The position numbers and the translations under genes are program-made. This document shows, one piece after another, positions 10,610 to 22,199 of a stretch of DNA of 64,000 nt; positions within the stretch are counted from its first letter, which is position 1, and every line of letters begins with the position of its first letter. The DNA is from Endomychus coccineus (Eukaryota > Arthropoda > Insecta > Coleoptera > Endomychidae): assembly GCA_958510875.1 (NCBI GenBank), contig OY294067.1:55254039-55318038 (forward strand), in the 5' to 3' direction. Below the pieces are notes generated by a model. That model did no database searches. It saw nothing but the letters and a program-made list of their open reading frames with translations, and was not told the origin of the DNA.

Positions 10610-12169
10610 AATGTTAGACCTTTTTGTAGGAAATTCACTAGTTTTCGAGATAGTTATAAAAAATTGAAAAAATGACCTAAAACCAAGATGGAAGGGTGAT
10701 CCCCCCCCCGCCGCTCCCCCACACAGGACCCCTCAAACATGTATACCAATTTTTTAAACTATATGTTTTAGTGTCTCTTTCATTCCCATTTGGGCGTTCA
10801 ATACAGCGAACTAAAAGTTATTATCAACAAAGTATTTAAGGGTGTAATGCTTGATTACATATTGATCTTAATTTAATGATAATTGCGTTTCCTTTATCCT
10901 TGTATTATTTCGTACGTTTGAAGGAGATAATTGAGAACATTTAGTCATATTTTTTTTAAATGATTGAGTGTCTGAATTAATTTGAATAAATCGTGCAAAA
11001 ATTAGCACAAAGAATTTTTGCTAACGGTAGCTGAAGTATCATCTCTCTTCGACAATCCGGTTAAGCAATAGAAATATTCAATCTTGTTGAATATTTGACA
11101 AGCACGACAAAACATCATGGATCCTCTGAAATGTGCACACTATTGTGCAAAGAGCAAAGATACCACAGTTCCACAAACATACCTGCCGCTACCCTTGGAA
11201 GCACTAAATTATATTATCATTACTGTATTCGTACTTATGCAGAGATTCAGACGAAGGTCAGAAAATGTTATCAATAGGTATTTTGAAGTAAATTTGAAGG
11301 AATTTTAATTAGTACCTGTTCAATAGGAATATAAATATAGTCAAAATTTAGCAACGATCGATTAATCCAATAGAGTAGATGACGAAAGATATTTTTGATT
11401 TCTCTAGCATTCATCAGAAGATTTATTTATACCTTGACTGAGTTAGCGTTCAGTAGCATTGTAACTTACTCAAACAGCTGGCCGGAAGTAAGTTGTAATG
11501 TTACTGTTCGAACTAGAGAAGTTTTACCATTGAAATGTATCTGGCGCAAGCTAATAAGAAAAATCAGTTTATTTATCATATAATAATTATACCTCCTACT
11601 ATTACGTCACCTAACCAAGTTGAATTCCATAAAATTTTATCGAAAGATCGGGTTGTATATTATTTAGATAAGAATAAACAGATCTACAGATTTATTTTAT
11701 AACGATCGTCATGGAACAAGCAGAAACGTTGGAACATTGAAGATTTTTTGACGGTACCTATTTGATTCAGGGGTTGAAGATTCATTGAATTTGAAAGTGC
11801 TTCATAAGGTACATTCATAGCATAGTTGTACATTTTTGCCTTTGCAGCTTCCCTGTATCCGATACCCTTGTTCATCTACCTGAACAATTACCTGTCAGGC
11901 ATTATTAAATTCCCGACTATTATCTAGTTTTGAAGTGCAATAAAAACTAGTCGCATATCTAATTAATAACCATAGCAAATACTAATCTTGAAAAAACTAT
12001 GTTTAAAACATTTACAAAATTATTAAGGACTGAGTTGACTTTATTTGGTGAAAATTGCGTTTTTAATAACTGTGGATATCGAATGAATTTGTTGAAACCG
12101 ATATTATTTTATATTGAAAGGATTCCTTTTGTACAAATCTTGAACGAAAGAAAATGACAATCTAATATT
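10610..12169. other. No recognisable gene
   Basis: AT-rich, with a short C/G-run patch near 10,700. Nothing I can assign. Confidence 0.35.
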
Positions 12170-12420
12170 ATGGAGAATGTCTACAAATATATAAGTAAAA
12201 CTTCTATATCCTTTTCTTCCATTCCTCTATGTTCGCATTTAACTCTTTTCAGTTTTCGATTCTTAGGGTTCATAGATTTTCCAACCTTTTCCTCCTTGGC
12301 CGTCTTCTTGTTTTCCGAACTTCACTTCATCATCATTATTTCACCCATTTGTTCGTTGGTATCTTCGTCACACGCTCCAGATCAATACCCTCTAGATACA
12401 TATCGATTATAATTTGTCTC
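12170..12420 (-). pseudogene. C-terminal remnant of a LINE polyprotein (family Z)
   Basis: On the minus strand it reads LERVTKIPTN and then a basic RKTRRRPRRKRLENL segment. It resembles the conserved C-terminal 'GRPRxRW' region of RTE/jockey-like LINE proteins. The VTKIPTN segment recurs in the LINE split around 28.6-29.8 kb, so they are one family. Stops interrupt it. Confidence 0.5.
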
Positions 12421-12424
12421 AAAA

Positions 12425-12845
12425 TGAATATTTTCCGAGCTTTGGACGATTTTTCCGCGACAATCTGAAATCGGGTCAAGTCGGACTCTCTTTAAATGGA
12501 TAAATTAAAATAACTTGCCTTCTATCAATCCAACTTCAATGAAATTCATCATTCAGAGGTATTTTGGGTGATTAATCCGTCATTAAAACCTCTTCATTTA
12601 AAAATGGCTTGAAAAATGGACCACACTTCGTAAAATCACTCTTAACCTTTATGCCATTTAGCCATTTCGAATTAAGAAATTTTAATGACGGATTGATAGT
12701 TAGCGAACACAAAATCGTTGGATAATGAATTTCATTGAAATCGGATTGGTAAAAGGCGAGTTATCTTATTGTTACCCATTTGAAGATACGAGATTTCAGA
12801 AAAAATCGAGGAAAAATCGCTCATATCTTAGCATTTTGGGAAAAA
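12425..12845. repeat. Imperfect palindrome (foldback repeat)
   Basis: Two arms of about 200 bp (about 12,425-12,625 and 12,640-12,845) are inverted copies. They share ATCAATCC, TTCAATGAAATTCAT and ATCCGTCATTAAAA blocks in mirrored order. It lies next to the LINE remnant. No coding potential. Confidence 0.6.
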
Positions 12846-13609
12846 TTATAATCAATGAAGAAATGTTTAATTGGGTTTTATCCCTAGGCTCCAATTTTTT
12901 GGATTATTAAAAAATGCTCTTCCATACTTCATACATACCCCCTTAATACAAAACGCGTTTTACGAGGTTTTTCTTGAAAAAATTGATTTTTGGAAATAAC
13001 TTGTAGGAACAAATTATGTTAATTTTAACATGATGACCAACTTTCGGAATATTAAGAAATAAATGAATATTAATTTTTTCTTGGCTTTTGACAAATAAAC
13101 AATGTTAAGGTCTATCCTGTATAGATCGATCAGTAAAATTACTATTTCATAGTTCTGGAGAGCTGTTTCGCTCTCTCATTGAGAACGGGATCTATCAGTC
13201 ATTATTTGCATTTTTTTGGTATGATTTCTTTTGCGCGTCTGGCGGTAGCGTTAGACGGTAGCCATTGGTGATAAAACGCTGCTTCAAAGCATTTACGTGG
13301 ACTATTTTTACTTGCGCGTTCGATCCGCGGGGCCTTATGACTTACAGCCGCGCGCGTTTGTGCCCAGACTATTTTATGACTGAAGCACTGAAGCAGTCTC
13401 CGTCGTTAAGGTAAAATATTGTTTGCATTGCTTTATGGCTCTCAAGTTTTTGTACCCATGGTGAAACCAAGATTGAGTCAGTTAAAAAATATGACGCACA
13501 TTACGATTCGGAGCAATAGGATAATATATATTAATCGATAGGGGGCTTAATACGAGAAAAATAGCATCTGTTGTAGGGAAAAACTAAGTACTTATGTATT
13601 TATTTATAA
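12846..13609. other. Mostly unassigned; partial repeat-R copy and a GC-rich patch
   Basis: About 13,090-13,200 carries a partial copy of repeat family R (AGCTGTTTCGCTCTC segment). About 13,230-13,400 is unusually GC-rich for this window and includes GTTCGATCC, a B-box-like word. This is not enough to call a SINE. Confidence 0.35.
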
Positions 13610-14255
13610 TATTTTTAAATAACGCTTATTTAGTGGTATTACTAGATCTGCTGTCCTGAAAATTTTTCGAACTAGCTTCTCATGTCTTGTTAAAAAAATC
13701 GTAAATTGATTACTAACTTCAAATCCTTCTTCATGGGCAAATCCTCCAATTCTGAAGATGATATTATTTGATTGCGTTCGATCTGGATCAAAAGTATGAC
13801 ACACATTTTTCTCCAAATAGGCACCTCTTAACATATTGTGCATACAGCAGGATAGATGAGGATAATAATATAGTTTTTGGATCCACATACATTACTGTAA
13901 ATTAGACTAAAAATTTTACATAAAATTGCAAAAGCATTTTCCAACCCTTCATGTTCCAGAAAGCCTGTAATTAAAAATGGTCCAATTTTTGCCAGCTTTA
14001 GTAAAAGATCGACTTTAATACGGTTTTAAAAGTGGAAATGCTTCATCACTAATCATACCTAGCATATGGCAAAATTTTTCCAGAACCTGGCAAATGGCCA
14101 TCTGGTGGAAGAAGTTGTCTTGAACATACTTGTTTGCTTTGCTCCAAACTTAACAAATACAAATGCATCACACAGTAGTGAGATAATAGAAAGATAATCT
14201 AACAATTGAAAACTAAATGAATATAATTCATTCATTTCATGGTGGGATGACAATG
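13610..14255 (-). pseudogene. PIF/Harbinger-type transposase remnant
   Basis: The minus strand contains FNYRL-type and ENAFAIL-like words (NAFAILCKIF). These match the 'RLSRARRVVENAFGIL' region of Harbinger DDE transposases. Downstream comes SCCMHNMLR, the 'xxCxLHNxLR' C-terminal signature, with a following FDPD. Several frames and stops are needed to follow it, so it is dead. Harbinger nucleases normally act with a separate Myb-like protein, which I do not see here. Confidence 0.6.
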
Positions 14256-14690
14256 ATAAGGTATCTCTATTCTAGATCGATTAGTAACATTGTAAACACT
14301 AATTCTGGACAACACCGAAACTCTTTATGGAGCTAATCAGCAGAACGAGAAAGTTTGCAATATTCCAGAACGATTCTCTATCCAAGGAATACTCAACTGA
14401 CTAAATAGATTGGTAGATACCCAAAAATATCTCACGCCATCTACGAGTAGATTTTACACCAAGAAACCCAAACAATGCACAACGTTGACTGATAGATTTG
14501 TCGATCTTTATTGCGGGGAATGTTGGTTTCACTGCTTGAGCGCCAGATGGCGACACAAGGCCGAACCAATAATGTAACAAGTGAAAACTAAATGAATATA
14601 ATTAATTTCTTTCTTGTTGGCTTTTGCCAGATGAGTATGATCAGTAACATTACAAACTAATAGTTCTCGAAGAGAAAGATGATAATTATT
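14210..14690. repeat. Repeat family R copy
   Basis: Shares blocks with copies near 45.0 and 50.4 kb: ATGATAAGGTATCTCT, AGATCGATTAGTAAC, CGAGAAAGTTTGCAA, CTCACGCCATCTACGA. The first arm block recurs near 14,600-14,680 in degenerate form. It looks like a non-autonomous foldback or MITE family. No coding. Confidence 0.55.
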
Positions 14691-14841
14691 ATTTTTTACT
14701 TTGCTCACATAGTGATGTCCATTAAGTACAAGGTGAAAATAAAAGAGATGGCGCCACAATCGAAAATCCCACGTGACATTTGTGATGTATCGTCTCTAAC
14801 TAAAACTTTATTAACTATAAGTACATCTACATGAAATACTA

Positions 14842-14843
<2 letters not shown>

Positions 14844-14922
<79 letters not shown>
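14844..14922. repeat. (TA)n microsatellite
   Basis: About 78 bp of uninterrupted TA dinucleotides. It sits at the 3' side of the minus-strand LINE fragment, so it may have grown from the LINE tail. Confidence 0.95.
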
Positions 14923-14925
<3 letters not shown>

Positions 14926-15165
14926 ACGAAACCTTTAATAGGTTTGTATGTGACTAGCAACTAATAGAAACATTAAAAATAATTTTAAGATGTAGCAAAG
15001 AATATTTAAATAATGTATATGCAAAAAACTCACTTAATGTGTAGATAATTACGAATAATATTCACTATATAAATGAAGAATCTACAGTACATCAAATCAA
15101 TTACAGAACATTGTTACAAAATACAAACCATGACTAATGCAGAAACATTGAACCAAATGCTGTAA

Positions 15166-15816
15166 TCAGTATGTTAAAATTCGATCCACAATCTCATCCG
15201 ATGCCAAGATCCACACTTTCAAGCCTTTTAAAAATTCTGGTAAGCTGATATTGTTCCTTTTAAGGTTAAATGGCAACTCATTGTATAATTTGGGTAGGAA
15301 ATAGGTAAAATATTTTTGAGATCCAGTTTTATTCATTCGAGGAATTCTGCACAGATTATTTGTAACGGCTCTCGACTCATAGTTATGACAGAAAAGTTGA
15401 ATTCGATTCTTGGATTTGAAATAAAATTTAAAAATGTTTATTACATATAATTGTTTTACTGAGAAAACTTTAAATTCATTAAATAGTTTATGAGAGGGGT
15501 ATAACATAGGTTTTTTTAAAATATTTTTTATTAGTATTTTTTGTATGATAACTATTTTATTCATGTTAACGTTATACGTACCACCCCACACTAATATGCC
15601 ATATGTTAATATGGGCTGAACGAGCGCATAATAAGCAATTTTTAAAAGTTGTTCAGTTAATATATTGTTCAAAATTCGGAAAACATATAAAAATTTTCTG
15701 ATTCTGTTTATGACAGTTTCAATGTGACAGTCAATAGTAACTCCTAAATATTTTATGTATTCCGCTCTTTGAACTACCATATCACATGAACATCTCTCCA
15801 ACACCATGCCATTCAA
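15166..15816 (-). pseudogene. LINE reverse-transcriptase C-terminal region, 5'-truncated
   Basis: An open minus-strand frame of 216 codons. It shows the post-catalytic RT thumb region of non-LTR elements: KYLGVTID, a long helix-rich stretch, YYALVQPILTYGILVWGG, then a basic C-terminus. The catalytic YADD motif is absent because the fragment begins after it. The frame is unbroken, so the insertion is not very old. It lies inside a mariner copy whose two halves flank it. I cannot place it in a named clade by eye. Confidence 0.75.
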
Positions 15817-16112
15817 TTTTGTTTAATAGCCATCAAAAACAAGCAGCCTTGAAGATTTTTGTATACATGGAAATTGTGAATTTTGCGTCTTGAATAAACA
15901 TTATTATGGGTCACCAGAAAGATGAGATCATCGCTGAAACAAACCCCTAATTTGAAGGATTGCCGAAATCGTTTTATTTGGAAGGGATCGAAACATTAGA
16001 AAAAAGGTGGACGAAGTGTGTCGGGCTACAAGGAGATTATGTTGAGAAATAATATAAGTTTTGACCAAATAAATCATTCATTGTTTAATTTTTCAGGAAC
16101 TTTTCACCTTGC

Positions 16113-16569
16113 CCTCGTATTGATCAACTATTCGGAAGAATATTAGAAAAACTTCCAAGGTGGCCAAATTAACCAAGCTGAAGGACGCAGACATGTTCTA
16201 TCATTCATTTTGGTAAAACGTAATTTTGCATGAAGTGTATTCCACGATATTTCAATTTTCAATTGTATTTGCAAATTTTGCATTTACACAAATATAAAAC
16301 GAACAAAGTTTTGGGTTATGCTACTTATGATTTCACCATTATTATCGACAATGGAAGGGATAGTGTCCATATCGGTCACATGTATCTCGGGGAGGTCCAG
16401 CTACTGTGGTATTGATTGTGCGCGTGCCAGAAGTCACCTATATAGCCAATTAGCTTCTTCGCTACTCGCTATGTTTCCACTTTGGTAAACTGACAAATAC
16501 TTCATTTTAAACTGTATAGAACCGATATATTTACAAAATACAAGAGCAGTCTTCCTACATAGAAGGTCT
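16113..16569. other. No recognisable feature
   Basis: Short AT-rich interval between two mariner-related pieces. Confidence 0.3.
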
Positions 16570-16760
16570 ACTTATGTGTATTACGAGGGCAATATGAATG
16601 TTTCACGGTTTGATAATGAAAGACTTATTTCGTCTTTCTGGAAGTATTTTTATTTGTCAACATAGTTCCGATGTAGTTCAACATCGTTGGTCCAGTGATG
16701 ATCGAGTGCTTTTATTCTTCCCCAGAGGTTAGGTTTTTTTTCAGATTCGCAGAATAACAA
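16570..16760 (-). pseudogene. Mariner-like transposase C-terminus fragment
   Basis: The minus strand reads RIKALDHHWTNDVELHRNYV. This resembles the C-terminal 'RxxKLxxRWxKCxxLxGDYVxK' of mariner transposases. The left end carries TACGAGGGCAA, close to the TIR of the mariner at 47.8 kb. Only the 3' end is present. It is clearly a different, more diverged copy. Confidence 0.45.
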
Positions 16761-17289
16761 TGTACTGCCACTTTCAGTTCATTGCCTGAGGATAATATGA
16801 CTGAGGTTTTTGATAGATGCTCCTAAATCAGGCGAAATAGGTGAAGGGGGGCAACAACTTGTACTTCAATTCAGAGCTGTATTCTGCGGAAATGTTTTTT
16901 TAGGAAAATCCATCAGGAATAATTATTCAAGGTAGTGTCATACAGTAGAAAAGATTCGGACTGAACACATACATCACGACAGAACGCATGACGCATTAGT
17001 GGTTTGTGCCCCTGTTTAGTATAAACCAACATGTTATTAATAAGATCTCACAATAAGTCGTAGAATACAGAATAGGAAAGGTACCAACGAACTATCAAAG
17101 TCTGGTTCAGGAGATTAACTTCAGAGGGATCATTTTTATAATGTCCTCCCTAAAACATATCACACCATTGAGTCCACTTACTTCGGATCGGCTCGAGTCG
17201 AATGAAATAAATCTTTCTTTGGACCAATCACGCTGCTAAACGTACATCACTTGTTATACTGGTGCTAATACTGAATAACATCGGGAGTC

Positions 17290-17935
17290 ATATAACATAG
17301 CACGATAGCCTTCAACCTATGGAGAAGAATGTGTGGAACAAATTGGGGACTACAAAAAAAAATAATATGGTTATACACTAAGATCATAAGGCCCATGATA
17401 GCATATGGTTCGGTGCTATGGTGGTCAAAGACTCAACAGGCTGGAGCGATCCGAAGGGTAAGGAGCATATAAAGGCAAGCTTGCCTGGCTGCCACGGGAC
17501 CACGGGAGCTATGAGAACAACACCAACAACCGCCTTAGAAGTCTTGCTGAACCTACCACCACTTCACGTATACATACAAGGCAAAGTCAGTCACCAGCAG
17601 ACTGGCCAAAGGGCAAGCGCACATAAGCTAATTGCACGGTAAGATGTGCTATGCAACGAATTAGAAAACAACCCCATAATAGAAATGCCATCGGATGAGA
17701 TGCTTATCAAATATAGCTTCGAGAAAAACTTTAAAATAGTCATAACAGTCAGAGAGGCCTGGAAGGGAAGACCTCCAATAAATACAGAAATGGCCTGTTA
17801 CACTGACGGCTCAAAAATCGAGGAAGCTGCAGGAGCAAAATTACAAGGTGTCCGGATAAGGGTACGGAGTGGCTGTATCTCGACAACGGTAAGGCCTAGA
17901 GGTTTGGGGACAAATCCTCATGAATAAAGTGGGCA
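17290..17935 (+). pseudogene. LINE (family Y): RT end and RNase H start
   Basis: Reads IIRPMIAYGSVLWW, then ACLAATG and GAMRTTPTTALEVLLNLPPL. This is the linker typical of RNase-H-bearing LINEs. It is followed by MACYTDGSKIEEAAGA, the start of the RNase H fold with its first catalytic Asp. Frameshifts separate these parts and the RNase H domain is cut short near 17,935. Family Y pieces also occur at 20.2-21.1 and 60.1-60.5 kb. Confidence 0.65.
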
Positions 17936-17939
17936 ACCG

Positions 17940-18640
17940 CTAGGAGGCGTAACTGCTATGAAGAAACATAAACTTCACGCTATCTCGGAAAGTTAGACGA
18001 TGAGCTATAACTTTGAAAGCACCATTTGATAGCTTGGGTAATACAGCATTATTTTGCTTCTCGACATTTTTTCGTATCTGACATAACAAGGGAGGGAAAG
18101 GCCAATGCAATTTTACATCAGGCATTTGAAGATACTGATTATGATAGTAGACTGAACCATTGTCACTGGCTGTTAAATATGGTTCGGGAAAATCCAAATT
18201 TTCTGTTACTAATATTATGGACTCTTGAAGCAACTTTCAGTGGCGGAGGAGGTGTAAATTTGCATGATATGCATTATTGGTCGAAGCAAAACCTACGTTG
18301 GATGCGGCAAGTAGAACATCAAAATCGCTGGAGTTTGAACGTTTGGTGCGGAATCGGGTAAGGAAAAATTGTAGGCCCACATTTTTTGACCAAACCCTCA
18401 ACGGAGAAAGGTTTCTGCAATTTTTGAACGTTTTTCTTCCACCATTTTGAGAAGACGTGTCCTTGGAAACAAGAAGGAACATATGTATCCAGCTTCATGG
18501 TTGTCCGGTGCATCATAACCGAAACATACGTCAGCATTTAGACGAGCAATATCGGAATCGTGTTATTGGAAGAGGAAGTCTATTTCCCTGGCCGGCGCGA
18601 TCGCCGGATCTAACTTACACTCGGATATGTTTTTGAGCTG
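17940..18640 (+). pseudogene. DD41D-type Tc1/mariner transposase remnant
   Basis: The plus strand reads RENPNFLLLILWTLEATFS (first catalytic Asp replaced in the 'WTDEATF' position). It continues through NLHDMHYWSKQNLRWM and RWSLNVWCGI. Other frames then give HGCPVHH (second Asp lost), RNRVIGRGSLFPWPARSPDL and a lost third Asp. The spacing fits the 41-residue class seen in the better copy at 58.4 kb. Two of three catalytic residues are gone and frames shift several times. Confidence 0.65.
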
Positions 18641-19199
18641 TCTCCAACAACACCAAGTTTCCTAATTTTTCAATGAGAATAATTTTCATCAGTAATGACC
18701 ATAGTCTTAGAAACTCCAGATATCTTCAACGCCGCAATGCCAGCTTTGATGAGTTGCACCTTAATACCCTCTATATACACAAGACCTGGGGGCTGACTAC
18801 AAACGTAAATGTGATGTCATCAACAAAAGTCGTGGAGCAGAGACGTAGCTAACGACAGTCTTATTGGTGCAGTGACAGATGATAAATATTACAATTTAAC
18901 TGTTTTACCTGTTTCTTTTGGAAAATTATATGTGTACCTGTTCTCGTGTGATTAGGAAGTGTAAATAAGCGTGTATAAAAGTGTTATGACTGAATAAAGT
19001 GCGTTGCAAAATTGCTTCCTAAGTGAATGTTTATGTTGATGAAGAAAATTTAAATTTCAATTTCTATCGGAACAGATTTGCACACGACTTGCAAGGAAAG
19101 GTATAGATATTCTGCAAATACTGTGATTTTATCCTCACTTTTACATAAAATTAGTGCACACGCATTCATGTTTTCAAGAGTATTAATTTTGCAGTATCC
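18641..19199. other. No recognisable feature
   Basis: Unassigned sequence between transposon remnants. Confidence 0.3.
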
Positions 19200-19800
19200 A
19201 AGAACCATAAATGCAGCCTAATTTATTATTAAGCGAACCGGTAGTTGAAGAACGACAAATGTTTCTTAGATATGCCCAAAATCAATTTGAAATGTTTAAT
19301 TTTAAAATCAACATAGCATGATACTTTTATTTGATGGGATCCATATTAAGCCATTATTAGCTTATAAAGTAGGAAATATTCTTGGTACCGCTTGCATTAA
19401 CACGTTACTTGCATTTGTGTTTATCATCGATAGTTATTGAGTTTAAGCGTTGATTTAAAATTCAAAGAGGTTGTCTATACTTGTTCTGTATCAAAAATGA
19501 ATCATTATGTATGTCCATAAAGTCAATTATTTTGAAATTAGATACAAAAAGTGTCAATAATGAACTCAACAGCGAAGCCATGAACATTTTTTCTAAGCAT
19601 GACAAGTTAAGTATCGTGTATCGTCATCGAGTTTATAATTCAAGACCATTATTTTATCTATTCGATTCAGTTCACATTCTCAAATGTATAAATAATGTAT
19701 TGGCTAAAATCAAAACTCAATCAATTTATGCAGTAAACCAACTTCGACTCGGGAGACGAGTTTTATGCTTACGAGCTATAATAAATAATCATGATACAAT
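19200..19800 (+). pseudogene. P-element/THAP9-like transposase remnant
   Basis: Shifted frames contain LLFDGI-like and IKPLLAYKVGNILGTA words. An open stretch at 19,481-19,804 follows, with KLSIVYRHRVYNSRPLFYLF and DSVHILKCINN. These match the conserved 'HPxDxSRPLFFxFDxVHILKCIRNNW' block of P-element and THAP9 transposases, next to the catalytic region. The N-terminal THAP zinc finger is not visible. It is an internal fragment with stops. Confidence 0.65.
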
Positions 19801-20176
19801 TTGAATGAAACGAATGTAGATTATTTCACATTTGCAGATTAATAACAATTCGTAGTTGTTACGATTGATGGAAGTTTCCACAAATACATAATCTATGCAT
19901 ATTGACTTTAAGCGAGGTGGTTCAATATGCCAATTGATAAATAAATGCATACATGTTTGAATTCGATTCAACTCCACACATAGTCTGATAATATTAAATT
20001 TTTAGAATGTAGCGAGAACCGAATGCAGAGCTCGAATTATCAGTTATGTAGATAGAAAATTAATTAAGGTTTAAAACGGGCATTATTGTTGTTCATATGG
20101 GCGAGGCAATTCCATTGACATAGAAATCTAACATTAAAGAGAAAACTTATCTTAGTAGCTGTAAAAATAGATGGAT
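19801..20176. other. No recognisable feature
   Basis: AT-rich interval between the P-like fragment and a LINE tail. Confidence 0.3.
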
Positions 20177-21100
20177 CAATCAGTCAATCAATCAATCAGA
20201 AGCGGACAAGTCCAGAGCACTTAGACTGCTCAATGGACCCATTGTGCGCCCCTCGATACAAGAATCTGTCCTGCAGGTCGAAGGCTAAGATTTTGCATGG
20301 ACTAATATCTCTTATGGCTCAAAGCGGCATATGTGTGCTGCCGAGGTGTCGTAGCCTAAGAGAAGTCAGTGCTGGACATTCTACAAGGATATGAGAGGCA
20401 GTTTCGCCCGCCTCTCCGTATCTACTACTACCTGGGTCATCAACGATGCCCATTAAGTGTGGATGTTTGTTCAGATGACGGTGTCCTGTGAGGAGTCCTG
20501 TCATCAGATTTAAGCCTCTTCTGCGCATAGAGAGAAGGGTATTCGAGCGTTTGGGCGAGAACTCCTCGATGTTGGGTTCCGCCTGCCTCATACCGGGGCA
20601 CTGTGCCAAACTGAGAGCCTCTGTCTATCCAGTAGCTCTCTGAGGGCGATGAGTTCGTGGCCAGGAGTGCCTAGGGAACCTCGTTTGGCCAATTCATCGG
20701 CCACTTTTTTTTCCTCTCACATCAGAGTGGGCAGGTACCCATACTAGCTGAAGTTTGTTCCTTCTGGCTAATTCGGTCACTCCAAAACAAACTTAGAAGT
20801 CACTTTGTGGGAGCGAAGTACGCCCAGGGCCTTTCGGTTGTAAGTGCAGATGTAAATCCGCCTACCTCGGTAGTTTAGCCTCAGGTTTTCCAGGATACAG
20901 GTCCGGATTGTACAGACCTAGGTCTGGGAAACGGTTACGTGAGCACCCAGGGAAACTGAAAGCCTCCTTCTGGGTGGGCACGAGCACATTCCGCCTCCGC
21001 TAGACTCGCCAGTCTTAGACCCGTCCGTGAAACAGACGAGTGCCCCTGGGAAAGTTGTCCGGAGTTCTTGTTCTCCCAATCCGTCCTCTGGGTTATGAGA
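20177..21100 (-). pseudogene. LINE (family Y): RNase H domain, C-terminus and tail
   Basis: From the right, the minus strand gives GALVCFTDGSKTGESSGGGM (RNase H start), YTYNRKALGVLRSH (second motif region), and SRYGEAGETASHILVECPAL after LMTGLLTGHRHLNKH (C-terminal HCCH-like region). The left end is a (TCAA)n run at about 20,177-20,200, the reverse complement of a tetranucleotide tail. Many stops and shifts are present. GC content is higher than in the flanks, as in other family Y pieces. Confidence 0.75.
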
Positions 21101-22199
21101 ACGCTTATAGATGGAACAATGTGAAATAAAACATTACAGTATTGTTCAATTCTAGGTTGACACAAAGTTATTCGCTTGATTGTTCTAAATTCTTGAGGCA
21201 ATAGATGCATAGCAGTACCTAGCTAGTAATTTCCAATTTAGGTCTATTCTTTTCAATTTTTCCTTACAGTTTGTTATCAAGTTGGTTGAAAATCAGTCAC
21301 AGATTGTAAAGCATGTGTTGACGATGATGATGAAGAAAGAAATGACGACACAATTAGTAATTCAGTAAAACCAATTCATTTGAATAATTTCCCTAAATAA
21401 GTAGCGGTCTATCGTTCTCAAACCAGGAACGGTTAGAAACACTTTCCAAGGTTGCCGGATAAATCAGTCGATTTCATATGACTTGACAGTTCATATATTC
21501 GTAGTGAATCTAGATTTTATTATAAATATATTTCAGAAATACAGAAAGTTTTTTCAGGACTATAGTAGTTCTACCTACATTTAATTAGTGTGCTGGGTAA
21601 ACTGCGAAAATGGCATCCTCAACTACTTTGAAGAGCAGTTCTAACATAGAGGGCCATATCTTCCTATCGCTGCCGTTAGGGGCAGAGTTGCTGCATCTTT
21701 ACAACAAAAGTCAATAGAATCGCAGGTAAACGAAGCAGAGATGAAGCACTTGCAACTCCAAGAAGAAAACAGCAACGGACCTAAGTAGTTGTGAGTGTAG
21801 ATGATTTTGATTAGGATAGGTTTGATCTGACTATTATTTTTCCCAAATAACAGTAGGCAAAATTGAGCATAGTTATTACTGGAAATGTATTACTCAAGAG
21901 TTTTCTGGTGTTTTAGATGGAGTGTTATTATTACTGTCTGATAAAGTGAATAATTTTGTTTTATTGGTTAATATGGAATATTTAAAGGAACTTAGTGTGT
22001 AAAGAATAGTGAAGTGATAATTCATTTCATTTTAATGTAGTTGTGCAATAAGATACAGGCGAATTAATTTTCATTTTTAGAAAGGTTTAGGTTAATTATA
22101 TTCAACAACTTTGAAAACCTGATAAACCTGGCAACATCATATAATATATTGCTAATACGTCATTCCTTTTTTATCGTGAAGAGGTTATACCACGATATC
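21101..22199. other. No recognisable gene
   Basis: Unassigned. A short frame starting at 21,610 (MASSTTLKSSS) ends after about 35 codons and shows no domain. Confidence 0.3.

Larger units (their letters stand above)
14724..16112 (+). mobile_element. Mariner remnant interrupted by a LINE
   Basis: The left piece (about 14,724-14,815) carries the AAGGTGAAAA terminal word and GATGGCGCCACAATC, as at the left end of the mariner at 47.8 kb. The right piece (about 15,810-16,112) matches the same element from ATGCCATTCAAT through to TTTCACCTTGCCCTCGTA. Most of the transposase frame is deleted. A minus-strand LINE and a long TA repeat lie between the two pieces. Confidence 0.7.

Noticed and set aside
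13230..13400. GC-rich patch as a SINE or promoter
   Set aside because: One B-box-like word alone is not enough, and no A box at a proper distance is convincing.
14844..14922. TA run as an origin or regulatory site
   Set aside because: Plain microsatellite at a LINE tail; nothing else supports a function.
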